From assembly GCA_033964015.1 (NCBI GenBank), contig CM066918.1, forward strand, positions 21,783,387 to 21,847,386: a stretch of 64,000 bases of DNA. The letters are read 5' to 3'. Each line of letters begins with the position of its first letter. Position 1 is the stretch's first letter. The stretch comes from Scolanthus callimorphus. Taxonomy: Eukaryota; Cnidaria; Anthozoa; Actiniaria; Edwardsiidae. A model generated the notes under the pieces. The model had not been told where the DNA came from, ran no database searches, and worked only from the letters and a program-made list of their open reading frames with translations. Below, one piece after another: positions 48,001 to 59,104 of the stretch. Made by a program: the position numbers and the translations under genes.

Positions 48001-50177
48001 GCGTATAATATTCGAACTTTAGTGTATCACCACGCGTGAAATACAAGGATCATATGGGATTTGTCAAAACTCAGCATTTTGTTGTTACTATTTTGCAGAA
48101 TTGGTTATTAACAAACACCAAATTCACATCTATGCAATCACATTCTGCAGTAGAAAGAAATTGCTCGATATCTCGTTCAATATCACACCGAGTTACGGCT
48201 CTACAGTCCATAGCCCTCCCTTCGAATTGTTCGCTTTCATTGTCAAAGTGCCACCGAAAACAACGGGCTTTCCTTCGTGGAGACGGAAAACCCCGAATTT
48301 AACCAACTTCCCCCGAACGGATTTTCACAAAATTTGGACACGTATTTCTCACATATGTTCCTGAGAATTTGCTGTACAAAAATCCCATGTTGCAATTTTT
48401 TCCAGGTTAAACGCTAAATTGACCGGACTACTCGTGGTTTTGCTGTCGTGCGCTGTTTCATTTGTTGTGTTTGTTATCTCGCCCCCGGCCAAAACTACTA
48501 CGCGAATGTATGACACGTGACTAACTTCGTAAAATTTTGAAAGACTGACACTGAAGAAAGCACTGCTCACAGGTTACAATGCGGTAAAACATGTTTCTTT
48601 TTTACACCCCCAAAAGGTACCAGAGGGCCGATTTTATCCGCTAAACATTACATGAACCAAAAGCATCCCGTCCCCAAAGGTTTGGGAGTCCCCTTCCTTT
48701 TTCGGGAAATCCTGTCACACATTATTCATAGTTACCGAACAAAATCGAACAATCCAATCTGTTCGATTGGTTGGTGTTCGATTTTGTTCGAAAATCGAAC
48801 TCACAGTAAAGTTCGCGTTCGATTTTTTTCGATTGCCGAACAAATCGAACGATTGATGTTCGATTGAGTTCGATTGATTTCTTGTTCGGATTTGTTCGAT
48901 TGATTACGCCGGGATTATGGGCAGGATGAGGAGAATCCCTTTTAAAATACAACAAAAACTCCGAGGGGTTCCCTTGCCTTCCCTTTCACCATCCCATAAT
49001 AATGATGTTTTAGGGGCATTTCACAAAGTCTCAATGCTCTTACAATTGAAAGTATAATATACAATCAATTAACAATCAATTTTGAATTCATCGATTTACA
49101 AATATTCTAAGAACAAGAAAAATATTGTAGCTATTGAGAAGATTGAATATAAGAATAAAATAAAAAATTAAAATTAAAATTAAAAATTATAAGCAATACA
49201 ACTAGCAACTAAAAAACCCAAGTACACAATACTAAAAAATACTAAAAATGTATAAGCAATACAAACTAGCCACTATAAAAACCCAAGTAATCGCTAAGAA
49301 ATACTAAAATGTATAAGCAATACAACAAGCAACTATAAAAACCAAGTACAATACTAAGAAAAACTAAGAGAACTGTTTAAAAAGATGGGTCTTGAGACTT
49401 GATTTAAAATGTACAATAGAAGAAGCATTCCTTACGGTCTCAGGCAAAGCATTCCATAGTTTAGGTGCGCATGCTGAAAAAGCTCTATCTCCATATTAAA
49501 TTGTGTTGGTTTTGGGAACGGTTAATAGAAATAGGCTAGAAGATCGCAAAGTACGTATAGGTTGGTAGCGGTGAAGAAGTTCAGAAACATATCGAGGAGC
49601 TGCGCCATTAAGTGCCTTATAAGTTAGAAGGAGGATCTTATAGATAATCCGCGATTCAACAGGTCACCAATGTAGGTTACGAAGGACAGGAATGATATGC
49701 TCATACATTTTTGTACGTGTAACCAGCCTCGCCACTCCACCCTCCTCCCTCCCACCACTCCACCCTCCTTGCTCACCCCAGCTATAGATTTAATGGACTG
49801 TTCCACCTTACAGTTGTTGCAAAGAAAGCAGACAAGTTCTTTGATTGGACAGCCAGCCTATATGCCGGTTCTACCCTCAACACCTTTCCCGCTCAGTTTC
49901 TTCTACTTTAGACTAATATCTTTTTCTACAGCCTGGACTCCGCTATTTTGTTTGGGCATATCACAAGACCCTAGACACCCCTTACCTCAGTAGCATAGCC
50001 GATCGCCATGACAAAAGTGGCCTTCAGGAAGTGATGCTATTGCCAGAGCTACCACGTCTTCGCCCTACAGCAAGAGCCTCAGGTACAAAGAAGTCTGGCG
50101 CAACCGGAGTTAGCAAGAACCTCTTGGCTTTTCATTTATTGGTATTGATCCTCATGACAAAACAGTTCATCGGGTGA
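41821..50177 (+). CDS. DOMON-domain protein with signal peptide and C-terminal anchor, full gene span
   Basis: Exons 41821-42099, 42930-43114 and 49932-50177; about 236 codons. DOMON is a beta-sandwich that binds heme or sugar, best known from dopamine beta-monooxygenase relatives and ferric reductases. The order is signal peptide (MFLLIFSFLLPVMAS), then DOMON strands (FKLDVEARGWIGFGFT, YDVLVGGV, DYLTVGR, DWTITSASEE, TTLEFHRKR, YFVWAYHK), then a short linker and a hydrophobic tail (NLLAFHLLVLILM) ending just before the stop, as in GPI-anchored proteins. No copper-monooxygenase or cytochrome b561 domain is present, so this is a stand-alone DOMON protein. Exon 2 is 185 nt but both borders are phase 0, so one base is missing, near 42955-42962. 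A 6.8-kb second intron is full of transposons. Confidence 0.82.
42100..42929 (+). other. DOMON gene intron 1
   Basis: 830-bp intron with GT and AG. Contains a G-rich MITE end (gcggggggagggggtactga, 42640 on) and cttttttagggtggaaaatt words related to the 59105-59500 repeat. No exon. Confidence 0.7.
42930..43114 (+). CDS. DOMON protein exon 2 (contains a one-base frame break)
   Basis: Acceptor gctttatttccag|G, donor GACG|GTAAGT. It begins in frame with exon 1 as DYLTVGRNR. The expected next segment (PVPDHVDDINDWTITSAS) is in the frame reached by adding one base. The break falls in agaaatcgttccc, among short homopolymers. Confidence 0.82.
43180..45219. mobile_element. 2-kb TTA-duplicating element inside the DOMON intron
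   Basis: Ends GGGACCGGTCATTATTTA and TAAATAATGACCGGTCCC are perfect inverted 18-mers flanked by TTA (43177-43179, 45220-45222). The next ~30 bases (ggaggggggtggaggag / ctcctccaccccccctc) are also partly inverted. It holds no transposase; it does contain a tRNA-like sequence. Ends are closely related to those of 24405-25611, so both belong to one superfamily. Confidence 0.85.
44468..44552 (-). tRNA. tRNA-like sequence (probably a tRNA-derived pseudogene or SINE head)
   Basis: On the minus strand, an A-box (TGGCGCAGTTGGCTAAGGCG, 44526-44545) and a B-box (GGGTTCGGAACTC, 44480-44492) have tRNA spacing. Leu-like features (CTAAGGCGCTAGAC) are present. The acceptor stem ends do not pair well and the anticodon arm cannot be folded with confidence; actgcaagt is repeated within it. 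A pyrimidine-rich tail follows. I do not call a functional tRNA. Confidence 0.45.
45362..47405. mobile_element. Inverted-repeat element with iterated AATCGAAC ends
   Basis: The left end, tgcccggcgtaatcaatcga, continues with repeated (a)atcgaac words and gactggaagcagcgaggtgg. The right part reads accacctcgctgcttccagt followed by iterated aatcgaac. A second right-end copy with the complete gattacgccggg..tgggc end lies at 48730-48918. The centre is AT-rich, no transposase. Confidence 0.6.
48730..48918. repeat. AATCGAAC iterated end, second copy
   Basis: About twelve gttcgatt/aatcgaac words, ending cgattgattacgccgggatt. It matches in inverted form the left end at 45362-45410, so it may be the true right end of a larger element. 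Confidence 0.65.
49190..49363. repeat. ~65-bp tandem repeats (3 copies)
   Basis: Units of tgtataagcaatacaact..agcaactataaaaaccca agtac are repeated three times. They sit immediately 3' of the LINE frame ending at 49364 (minus strand) and probably form its 3'UTR. Confidence 0.75.
49364..49708 (-). mobile_element. Non-LTR retrotransposon (L2/CR1-like): C-terminal RT fragment
   Basis: Minus strand reads HIIPVLRNLHW, then RIIYKILLLTYKALNGAAPR, then RTLRSSSLFLLTVP, then YGDRAFSACAPKLWNALPET and KTHLFKQFS, ending in a stop at 49364-49366. This order is the characteristic C-terminus of L2/CR1-clade LINEs. In-frame stops after HW and before YGD show it is dead. It lies in antisense orientation in the DOMON intron. 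Confidence 0.85.
49932..50177 (+). CDS. DOMON protein exon 3 (terminal)
   Basis: Acceptor atctttttctacag|CC; 81 codons to TGA at 50175-50177, phase 0. Opens with LRYFVWAYHK, the last DOMON strand, followed by RHDKSGLQEVMLL, a basic linker (LPRLRPTARASGTKKSG) and the hydrophobic tail. It was identified because it continues the domain left unfinished by exon 2. Confidence 0.75.
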   Translation, partial: PGLRYFVWAYHKTLDTPYLSSIADRHDKSGLQEVMLLPELPRLRPTARASGTKKSGATGVSKNLLAFHLLVLILMTKQFIG

Positions 50178-51965
50178 CAACGCCAAGAGTGAAGTGCGGG
50201 GACTTACTGGACTATCAATAAGAGTTTCAAATGCAAGAGTCGTGACCAAGGTAGTAGCTCCAGCCCAATCTGCATCACAATAGTGACTATTTTTATCGCA
50301 AACTTTCACACATGTATCTAAACAAAGGCTTTCATTTTACGGACCAAACTGGAGTCTTCTGTCACAGGGGTTTTATTAAATCCTTCAAATGGTAACCCTA
50401 TTTTGGCATTGTACAAGTGCTGGAAAAAGGTAAACATGCGTGACCGGCGCACCCTATATTATGTAGAAAGAAAACAACAATGTTGCTAAAAAATAATAGA
50501 CATATTTGTGATTCAGTTGGGGAAAGCATATAGCCTCTCCTGCAGAGCGGGGAGAGACTTAGAAGAAGCATTGATACCATATTGTTCCAGTAAGGAGCTG
50601 CTTTGCCTGCACTATAATCGTTCTACAAAACGCGAGCCTCGTTTTCAAAACGGTATTGCTTTGCTGTTAATTATTTAAGAGAATTAACTACGTATTGATC
50701 CAATTCACAGACCTGGAATTGTCACTTGTAAAGTAGCGTCAAACACTAGATACTGTTTAAGCAATCATTTTCTCCCTTATATGTGAAGGATTGAGGGTAT
50801 ATTAAATAGGAAAAAGGTACCCTTTAATGAATCTAACTGAATTTAGAAAAAGGCACCCCTTTCTTATAATTCTTGCAAAAATGAATATGTTATCCGCGTT
50901 CAAGCTCCAAAACGTAGTGCAATATTGAAACCATACCTGCCAACTCTCCAGGTTTTCCCGGGATCCAGGTTAAGCATCAAATCTCCCATATTCTAGTGAT
51001 TTATATAGTCAGGCACAAAACGTCAACCGCGCCATATAGGCAAAGATTCGGATAGTTCCGACGTTTTCGGAGGTGATTGGGAAAGGCTTCGGGAAATACT
51101 CGGGGAAGCTAGATGGTTCCGACGAATTCTCAGAACTTCTGGGGTTGGCAGGTATGTGAAACCCTTTTCTGTAATGCTGTAATAACAAAAAGCCTAACAT
51201 TTTTTTAAACAGAATCTATTAGTGATGTGCTACCTTTTTTTATAGTGAAATTCGCAAAATCGCTAAAATTTATGTTACTATTGACGTGAAATTCGCAAAC
51301 TCGCTAGCCTTTTATATGAGTTGAGCTTCAAAACCTCCCCTTTCAGGCGGACCAACCGGGGCAATAATATAGCCACTGTTATTGCCCGTCATTTGTTTGT
51401 CCCATCAATATGGTATTATAATATCACACTTTAACTGGAAGACCTGGTGACCTTTACGGACCTTGCTGGGCGACAGGGGTTGTAACCCACTCTGTGCCCC
51501 AGGGGGAGGGGGTCTTCAAAGTCACATGGATGACCGATGACCACCTTGTCGTACTCAAATATTTGATTCAAATCTCAATTGAGATCTAATGTAAATATGT
51601 CTTGATTAGCAGAGAGTAGTCATTAAAACTCTCTTTACAGCAGCCAGTACGTCTCTCTCTTGAATTCTGCTTTCTTTAACAAAACTATTCCTTCACGCTG
51701 AGGTGGTTGGGCCGATTTCATAGTGATTGCCAGTTAATTGACAATTTCGTTTACGATAAGTTAAATGCACCGCTTTTCACCATTTACATATGTGCAATGG
51801 CTTTGAGGTCCACTATTTCAGGTATCGAAATGCAAAGACCTCTTCTCCTTCATTTGAAGCTACACATTCAAACAATCAGCGACAATTACACGTAGTCAGA
51901 AGTACATAACCAGAATTAGTATAATTACTCAAGCGATTCCGCGCGCTGATTGGTCGAGACGTTCG

Positions 51966-52162
51966 AAATATTTACTAAATAAACCCCTTCTGGCGGCTGT
52001 AATATCGGCGGATAATGTCCAAGGATGAAAAATGGTACGAAAAATGAACAGTTGGCCGAGAAGCAAAGCTTCGAGGGCAACTGTGAAATTTTGAGGACCA
52101 TTTTTCATCCGCGGACATTATCCGCCGATATTACAGCAAGCCAAGAAGGGGTTTATTTATTT
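51966..52162. repeat. Foldback with ATATCGGCGGATAATGTCC arms
   Basis: aaataaaccccttctggcgg and ctgtaatatcggcggataat are mirrored by attatccgccgatattacag and agaaggggtttatt. The interior holds another inverted pair (gatgaaaaatggt / accatttttcatc). Confidence 0.8.
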
Positions 52163-52429
52163 TATATCCCAGCGACTTCACTGAAAAACTCGAGAGAGAA
52201 AAAAACATTGTGAACGTGAGAAAACCACTAAACTGCAGTATGGCGCGAAAAGGCAAATCGTAAGCGGTGATTGGCTAAGATATTTTTATTCGAGCTGTGA
52301 TTGGTTGACACAAAAACTGTCAATCAAACCCTAACGTGGGGCTAGAAGAAATCAGAGCGAATTGACAAAACAAATTTACAACGCACAAGTTCTAGCGTTT
52401 CCCGAGTGCTTTTCGACAGAAATCTAGCC

Positions 52430-52647
52430 CAGATTCCGGGTTTTCAGGTCTAATTCCTTGCCGGACTGTTTAATTAATTGTTCTGCTCTGAACTGAAGTA
52501 TAAAGTACAGCCGTGAAATGCAGAGTTGGAAAAATTTAGCGCTGCTGATCGAAATTGGAAGTCGGCTTGCTGGACTACACTCGAAGTGGTTGAATTTTGG
52601 TTGAGCTGATTGTAAGTTGTTTTCTATTGTCAAGCTACGACAAAATG
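52430..52647 (+). other. Candidate first exon ending in ATG|GTAAGT
   Basis: The sequence acgacaaaATG is followed at once by a perfect donor, GTAAGT, so the exon would code only for the initiator Met. This layout is common in ribosomal-protein and other housekeeping genes. An acceptor at 53834 (tgattgcattgcag|GCC) is in phase, but its frame closes after 20 codons (AADACLMKIAFQSVEF..), giving only a 21-residue product. Most likely the true downstream exons were not found, or this is coincidence. Confidence 0.25.
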
Positions 52648-53584
52648 GTAAGTTTAAAAACAATTCTTTTATCGTCATTTTGCTCTTGTTTGTTTAGTTC
52701 TTTCATTTTTTTCGCGAATGTCAAACCGAATTAACTTGGATTGAAACAACAACAAAAAACTAACAACTTTGTAAACCATTCAAAACATTCACGGCCTGTT
52801 TAGTTGACTTTTTTGTGTTTTCCGGTGTCGCCTCAGCCACCAATTGCCGTATTTCATCAACATTCTTAGACAAAAACCTTGGTTGCTTGTTTTTCATTAT
52901 TTTTTGACAGAAAATATCCAGTTTTTGCTTAAAACATTTCTCGCAGGACGGATATCACTTCCGACGGACAATATCGTCTGATATCTGTCCTGTGAAAATG
53001 CACCACGTGATACGTTTCGACCAATGAGCGCGCGTTAAAATTGATCACTGGGATATAATTTGCTATATTCACCTATAGGTGAATATAACATTGACAGCAT
53101 TGGAGATCGCGCGCGCACTTTATTACGAGAAACTAAAAATACACCTAACCCGATTTTTTTGTCAAAAATCTATAAAGTCGCTTGAGTAATTAAAAAAACA
53201 ATTAGTCGCCTCAGGCTTGAAATATCTGCGAATAGTTCGCCGATATTTACGTCGCCTTCGGCGACTAATCGTTAAGTATCCATCTCAGTATTACCCGCGC
53301 GCCGATGTAGTGGGCGAAATAATCTTTTTTTAGAAACACCACACAGGAAACCCACGCACGAATCAGCGCGAAACGTGACAAGAAAAATAGAGGCCACGAT
53401 GCGAGTGGACGAGAAAAACGGAAAACGTTAGACGTTAGCCGCTGAAATGGTCATTAAATCTTGAGACTTTTTGTCAACCTCCGATTCAAAAGATACCTTT
53501 TGTTGGTTTATAAGAAGCAGAATCGTGCGTGGTTTCCTGTGTGGTGTTTCTATAAATATATTTTTTCGCCCACAACATCGGCGC

Positions 53585-53755
53585 GCCATCTTGGACAAAC
53601 CCCTGGTTTGTCCACATTTTGTCACAAATCCAAGATGAAACTCGTTTCTCGAACTACTCCCAACGCCTGCGAGCAATCCAAGATGGCGGCAACGCGAAAG
53701 CAAACTCGCGTTTCTCGACCTAAAACTACTCTCCAATGCCTGCGAGCAGGCTATA
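53585..53755. mobile_element. CGCAGGCGTTGG-family MITE, further copy
   Basis: cgttttctcgaactactccc aacgcctgcgagcaa and cgcgtttctcgacctaaaac tactctccaatgcctgcgag.. repeat the words of 3782-3938, with tandem gatggcg/ccatcttgga segments. Confidence 0.6.
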
Positions 53756-54360
53756 TCCTACATGTTCTAGTATGGTGATCTGTGACCACTTTATACAAAA
53801 AATCTAAAAATGTTTGTCACTGATTGCATTGCAGGCCGCAGACGCATGCCTAATGAAAATTGCTTTTCAGAGCGTAGAATTCGAAGGCACAGCTTGAAAA
53901 TATCACTTGAAACGAATGTTTGGGTTGTTTAACCGGATACGTTTTGAAAACCGTGATATGCTTTATTTATTTTTGTACAAAAGTGTGACTGTTTGCACAG
54001 TTTTTGTTCTCCACTAGACGAATATACAAACATATATATTGCCCCATTTTGTGTTTCTTGGTGTGTAAAACTTTCCATAGTGAGCTTTAAGGTTCACCAT
54101 AAGGTTTTGTCCTTAGTATACACGTCAGGAGTGTAACACTCAGATATATGGATGTCAGGTTTGAAGACAGACGTTTCTATTTACAGGTCTCGGCAGTGAT
54201 CTGGATCGACTAACTTTTCACTGGACCACTCTTTTGACCTTGAGATTTTTTCTTGTCCTCCATCAGTCCTGATAAAAATAAAAAGATCATCAGCATTTTT
54301 ATTCACATTTCGCTTTTGTTTTACCCCGTGCTAAAAAAAACTATTATAAATAGCTTCTTA

Positions 54361-55262
54361 TATATAGAGGCTATATTACACGGTGGCGCGAAGACACGAG
54401 TTTTATTTTCGAGTGGCAAGAATATTTTACGAATGAGCGCAGCGAATGAGTAAAATATTGTTTTTTTTTTACACGAGAAAAGAAAGTGTAAGTCGCAAGT
54501 GTAAGTCCATGTCAATTGACTTTCTTCAATACAATAGTTGCGTGCCACGCCCCATTGCAGTCGGCGGATCTCTGATTGAACAAGTCAGCACCTTCAAGCC
54601 TTCAAGCTTCTCGGGGTTCATATATCAGAGGATCTAACATGGGCGGCCCACTGCGATTATGTAGTGAAGAAAGTCAATAGACGTCTGTACGCACTGCGAA
54701 TGTTGAAAAAGTGTGAAGTCCCCGACCCGGCTGCTGATATAGTCATGATTTACTGCGCTTTGATCAGATCTTCTATAGAATATGCCGCTGTAGTTTTTGC
54801 AGGATTGCCTAAACATCTTTCATCCGCCTTAGAGAATGTTCAAAAGAGGGCACTCGCCATTATCTGGCCTGGCCTCCCCTACAGTGAAGCGCAGGAGCGC
54901 GCATGCATTTTGCCTTTAGAAGAACGCCGGGGAAAAAAGTATGAAGCTTTTATGAAGAGCATTGAGCCAGAAAGTCCTCTTTATTCACTTATTAATGGCA
55001 GAAATATCAGATCAACCACCCGTATGACTCTAAGATCAGAAAAACGTTCTCATCCTATGCTTACTCGCACTGATCGGTTTGCCAACTTCGTAACTGTTAA
55101 GTACCAGCTCTAGTTTCAACATGCTTATTATAATGCTATATTCCCTATATTCTTTATACTTTAGTGTCAATTGCCTGTAATTCAGCGTCCCCACTGCAAA
55201 AGGCATTAATAAACTATGTCTATCTATCTATCTATCTAACTATTTTCATGCTACCGTGTAAA
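54361..55262. mobile_element. MITE interrupted by the LINE
   Basis: Left part ttacacggtggcgcgaagac.. gagcgcagcgaatgagtaaa is found before the LINE, and gctaccgtgtaaaatta follows it. The ends ttacacggt / accgtgtaa are inverted, so a LINE 5'-truncated copy appears to have landed in a palindromic element. A relative of the left part is at 33620-33700. Confidence 0.5.
54484..55238 (+). mobile_element. CR1/jockey-like LINE: 3' end of RT ORF and (TCTA) tail
   Basis: Plus strand reads KCKSMSIDF, then LLGVHISEDLTWAAHCDYVV, then NRRLYALRMLKKCEVP, SSIEYAAVVFAGLPKHLSSA and QKRALAIIWPGLPYSEA, closing at TAG 55111-55113. This is the standard RT C-terminus of such LINEs. An 8-bp tandem duplication (cttcaagc at 54592 and 54600) breaks the frame. 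A short 3'UTR with aataaa-like taataaact ends in five TCTA units (55219-55238). Confidence 0.85.
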
Positions 55263-56000
55263 ATTATTCCAAATTGATTTCCAAGCACTTCTGTTTTGGC
55301 CGATATCCTCACTAGTGAGGATAATATGGAAAATATGCTACTCAGGTCCGGATGCCCGAATGCTTAGAAAACACTAAAGCGAGAGCGGGAGGAAGCATGA
55401 ATAGGAGTAAAACTTAGTTAAGAGCTCATTTACCCTTTTGTCACAGATTTACCCTAGTCACAGATGGTCAACAAAGCCCAGTCTGAATAGGGTTAATGGT
55501 GAATGAGATGAGCAAATCAGTTGATTTTTGAAATGAAAAGTTCCGCGGAGACTATTCCAAAGAAATGAATGAAGCACTTTTGTGGCAGTGCTCGCGAGCC
55601 ACCCCTGAACATAATACAGGGGAACACCGATTTTACGATCTTCGATCTAACGATATCCCCGATTTTACGTTTTTGGGTCCCGGTGAAAAATACAGAAAAA
55701 TGTATGAAACAGAACCTCGATCTAACATACTCGGTCCAACGATATTCTCGAGATTTTACGATGGTAATCTTGGGACCCAAGCGTGTGAATTTGTTCCCGC
55801 TACAACGATATAGATATAGAGTAACGATATAGAGTACGGATGCAACGATACCCCGATTTTACGGTACAGTTTTCCTGCCCCCGTGGCATATCGTAGCCCT
55901 CTCCTCCGCTAAGTAATGACACGTCTGTAAAGTCGCAATTTGTAATAATTGTCGCAATGTAATACCTGTCGCAATTTGTAATAAAGTTGTCGCGATTTGT
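55239..56000. other. Repeat-rich stretch
   Basis: 55600-55860 contains iterated words around 'acgata(t)..ccccgattttacg' (gatcttcgatctaacgatat, ctcggtccaacgatattctc, tgcaacgataccccgatttt), forming about five ~60-bp units. No exon. Confidence 0.45.
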
Positions 56001-56655
56001 AATACCTGTCGCAATTTGTAATAAAGTCGTCGCAATTTGTAATAAAAAAGCTGTCGCAATTTGTAGTACGGCTCTGTCGCAATTTGTAATAAACAAAGCT
56101 GTCGCAATTTGTAATACCTCTCTGTCGCAATTTGTAACAAACAGCTATACACTACGCATTTAGATACGCAAGTCACGTTGGAAAATAGTGGTTCTCGTGC
56201 AATACTCTCACAGATGTGCATGTAAAAGCTCCAAGGAAAGAGTATGGAGAATCGAAATGGAGAACTGGAGAAGTTGCCATTCCAGCATTACGCGGTATTT
56301 CTTTTCCATTTTCCACGAATGAAACCTTGCAGAAATACCAAAATCATTTTAGTTGAATGGCAGTAGCCATATTCACTTGAATTACTTTGCTATTTCATTT
56401 GTAGCTCAAACGTAGGCGGTTTGATAGTTGCTTATTACAAATTGCGACGGAAGTGTATTACAAATTGCGACAGCTTTGTTTATTACAAATTGCGACAGAG
56501 GTGTATTACAAATTGCGACAGCTTTTTATTACAAATTGCGATGACTTTATTACAAATTGCGACTGGTATTACAAATTACGACAATTTTATTACAATTTGC
56601 GACAGGTATTACAAATTGCGACAATTATTACAAATTGCGACTGTACACACGTCCC
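55922..56655. mobile_element. Minisatellite foldback, second copy (inverted)
   Basis: Arrays of tcgcaatttgtaat (55925-56140) and attacaaattgcgac (56430-56645) surround a ~290-bp centre that is the reverse complement of part of the centre at 24880-25050 (gccattccagcattacgcgg, gcacatctgtgagag in the other strand). It therefore carries the same element in opposite orientation, ending gactgtacacacgtcccta. Confidence 0.8.
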
Positions 56656-56769
56656 TAAGTGCTTTGTGCTTGGCTGTAGCTGGCGACCAAACGCAAGAGG
56701 CGTACTCCAGACGAGGCCTTACTAGGGTGCAGTAAAGCAGCTGTCTAGTTGATGGATCCAGGATGTCGA

Positions 56770-57000
56770 ACCCCCGGGGGGGGGGGGGGGGGGGGGACTC
56801 CCATATTGTTTGGGCGGGGGTGCTCGTCGTACCTTTTAGGAAGTTTAAAATCAGGCGTCTGGTACTTTTTAGGGGGTAAATTCGAAAACTTGCATTTTCT
56901 TCCAGATAGGTACCTGTTAGAGGTCCGTTCTAGCAAACCACACTTGTTGGTAGCCTGAGTTTCAGACGTATTTTCACGCCGGGCCTATAAGGATCAAAAA
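56770..57000. mobile_element. CCCGGGGG-type MITE end, incomplete
   Basis: A G-run of 20 followed by gactcccatattgtttgggc and gtgctcgtcgtaccttttag, a variant of the CCCCTAAAAGATACC family. The right end was not located. Confidence 0.5.
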
Positions 57001-57262
57001 TCGCCGGGGTTTGTTGTAACTTTGTGAGTTTTAATCCAATCGCTACCAAATTTCATATGTAAATAGTACTCATGAAATTAACAAACATAGCAATTTTGGA
57101 ATTTTCAAATTAACGAATTTTGGCGGCAAAATGACGTCATCAATCTTACACCAAAATTTTAAATCGATCATATGAAATTTTTATGACTTGAATATGAAAG
57201 AGCTCATTGAGATAACCACAAAACCGAAAAGATTTTTGAAATATCTCATTCCCTTGAGAAGT
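56995..57262. repeat. 270-bp dispersed repeat, copy 1
   Basis: tgagttttaatccaatcgct.. tcatgaaattaacaaacata .. aaatgacgtcatcaatctta .. gaaagagctcattgagataa matches 63325-63592 in direct orientation. Includes a palindromic TGACGTCA at 57132-57139. Confidence 0.85.
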
Positions 57263-57684
57263 TAATATATAGATTTAGCCACTGGCTAAAAGCGGAGCTC
57301 CCGGTTGTGTACATGGTGTACATCACTATAATAGGCTTTTCAAGAAATTTTCAAGAAAAAAATGTCAAGAGAAAAACTTTTATTTGCCATGAGCTGTTTT
57401 AATATTTCAACATATACATACTGTGTGTATTATATTATTACATGTTCAGTGTATTTTTACTAAAATGTGTCACCCCAGAAAATACCCATCATGAATGAGC
57501 AGAGAAATCCAGAAAAGTTTGGGGGATGTGGGCATAAAGCGAGAGGGCTATACCTATTTAGCAGCTTTTTGCGGGCAGGTCAAACCATTCTAGTTCATAA
57601 CTACTAAATATATACACTTGATTTCATGATTCATAGTTTTCTCAGACGGCTTGGAACAAAACATATACCAAGGTGTCCTGCAGA

Positions 57685-58137
57685 CCCGGGGGGGGGGGGG
57701 GGGACTCCCATATTTTTTAGTCGGGGATGATCGTCAGAAATTTTCAGTTTCACCCCTAAAAGATACCAAACATGGCGGGCCATGGCGTGGCTCAAAAAAT
57801 TTATTACCCTAAAAGATACCCCTAAAAGATGAGGTCTTATGTGCCAAGTAGGCGCGAAGAACACAGGTAACAGGTGAAAGATACCCATCAAGAAATTTCC
57901 GTTTCTAATTTATTGTCTTCTCATCGAATAATCTTTCTTTCTTACACGGTTTTTAGAAGCACCATCATAAGAAAAAGCAATTTGGACACAGTTTCGGCCC
58001 TTTAAGATGCAAATCTCCCTAAAATTTATTGAAGATCACAATCACCCCTAAAAGAGACCAAACCACCGTGATTTTAACCCCTAAAAAATACGACGATCAT
58101 CCCCGACCAAAAAATATGGGAGTCCCCCCCCCCCCGG
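57685..58137. mobile_element. CCCCTAAAAGATACC-family MITE, best-preserved copy
   Basis: acccgggggggg..gactccc and catattttttagtcgggg on the left; accaaaaaatatgggagtcc with poly-C and ggg on the right. Inner order (ttcacccctaaaagatacca, catggcgtggctc, aggcgcgaa, gattttaacccctaaaaaat) matches 40328-40782. Confidence 0.85.
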
Positions 58138-59104
58138 GTTGCAGATAGGGATAGACGTTTTTTTTAATAAAAATGCAAGGGAGGACCAACACAATATTGG
58201 AAACAATTGGTGAAATTCCTCTCCCCCTCCTCCCTTAAATAGAAAAAACCTTCCCTGTGTGCAAAACCCACCATGGAGAGATGAGTATTGGATAATCTGG
58301 CATTGTGTGGCCTTTCCAGAAAATATCCATCCCCCAGGTGTTGAAAAGTGACCACAAACCCACCCCTCTGGAATTTCCAAAGAAAAACAGAAACATACAG
58401 TATTTGTATGAACAAAGTTAGGTACCACCACAGCACCACCACTCCAGAATTTCCAATCCCTTCTGTGGAGGAGGGGGGGATGAATATTTTCTGGAACCTA
58501 GCATTACACATATAACAATAAGATTATAAAGCTAGAGATTCGTATGAGTAATCTTCTATCAGCTCATGGAAATCTAGAGCCATTAATCTATTGTTTTAGT
58601 ATTCACCAACCAGATTATCCAAAACTAGTGGATAAATTATTTTCTCCAAAACACAAGACAGTCGTCCTGAACACCCTATACTAACTGCTATGTAATCATC
58701 TTAGTACCTCAGCATCCTCACTACAGTGGTACCTCTATTCAGAGGCCACTTTTCAAAGTCCCAAAATAATTAATTGTCATTCAAGTACTGTATACCTTTG
58801 TAGTTGGTTTAGATTGTGGTAAAATTGTTTGATGCATTTACATCCTTAAAAATTGATTCTTGAAAAGTATTTATTTAATATCACACATAGTTTCTTATGA
58901 GCCCCCCAAAATGTTTTACATTGTTCAATAAAATAAAAGTTTCAATGTTTGCCCATTTTTCTTTTCTTAGTTGATTTTAAACTAACAATCCAAGTTTAAT
59001 TGCTTAATTTATAAAATAGCATTGCATTTGCTGTGTGATTATGATGTGAGAATGCACAGTTTTCAATCAATTAGAGTGCATACTACTAGCTATTTATGAG
59101 GCCG

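Larger units (their letters stand above)
43115..49931 (+). other. DOMON gene intron 2, transposon-filled
   Basis: Contains in order the TTA element 43180-45219 (with a tRNA-like sequence), the AATCGAAC element 45362-47405 and its relative at 48730-48915, and a LINE fragment 49364-49708. No intervening exon was seen, and none is required by the DOMON fold. Confidence 0.7.
50178..54483. other. Intergenic stretch with one possible gene start
   Basis: 50178-51900 shows no recognised exon. 51966-52162 is a foldback. 52430-52647 is a candidate 5' exon. 52940-53300 has short palindromes (gacggatatcactt.., gtcgcctcaggcttg / gtcgccttcggcgac). 53585-53755 is a CGCAGGCGTT MITE. Confidence 0.45.

Noticed and set aside
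55859..56221. Open frames rich in 'YYKLRQ' and 'LLQIAT' repeats (also 25237-25546, 24630-24815, 56421-56735)
   Set aside because: They are translations of the attacaaattgcgac array in all frames; the repeat simply lacks stops.
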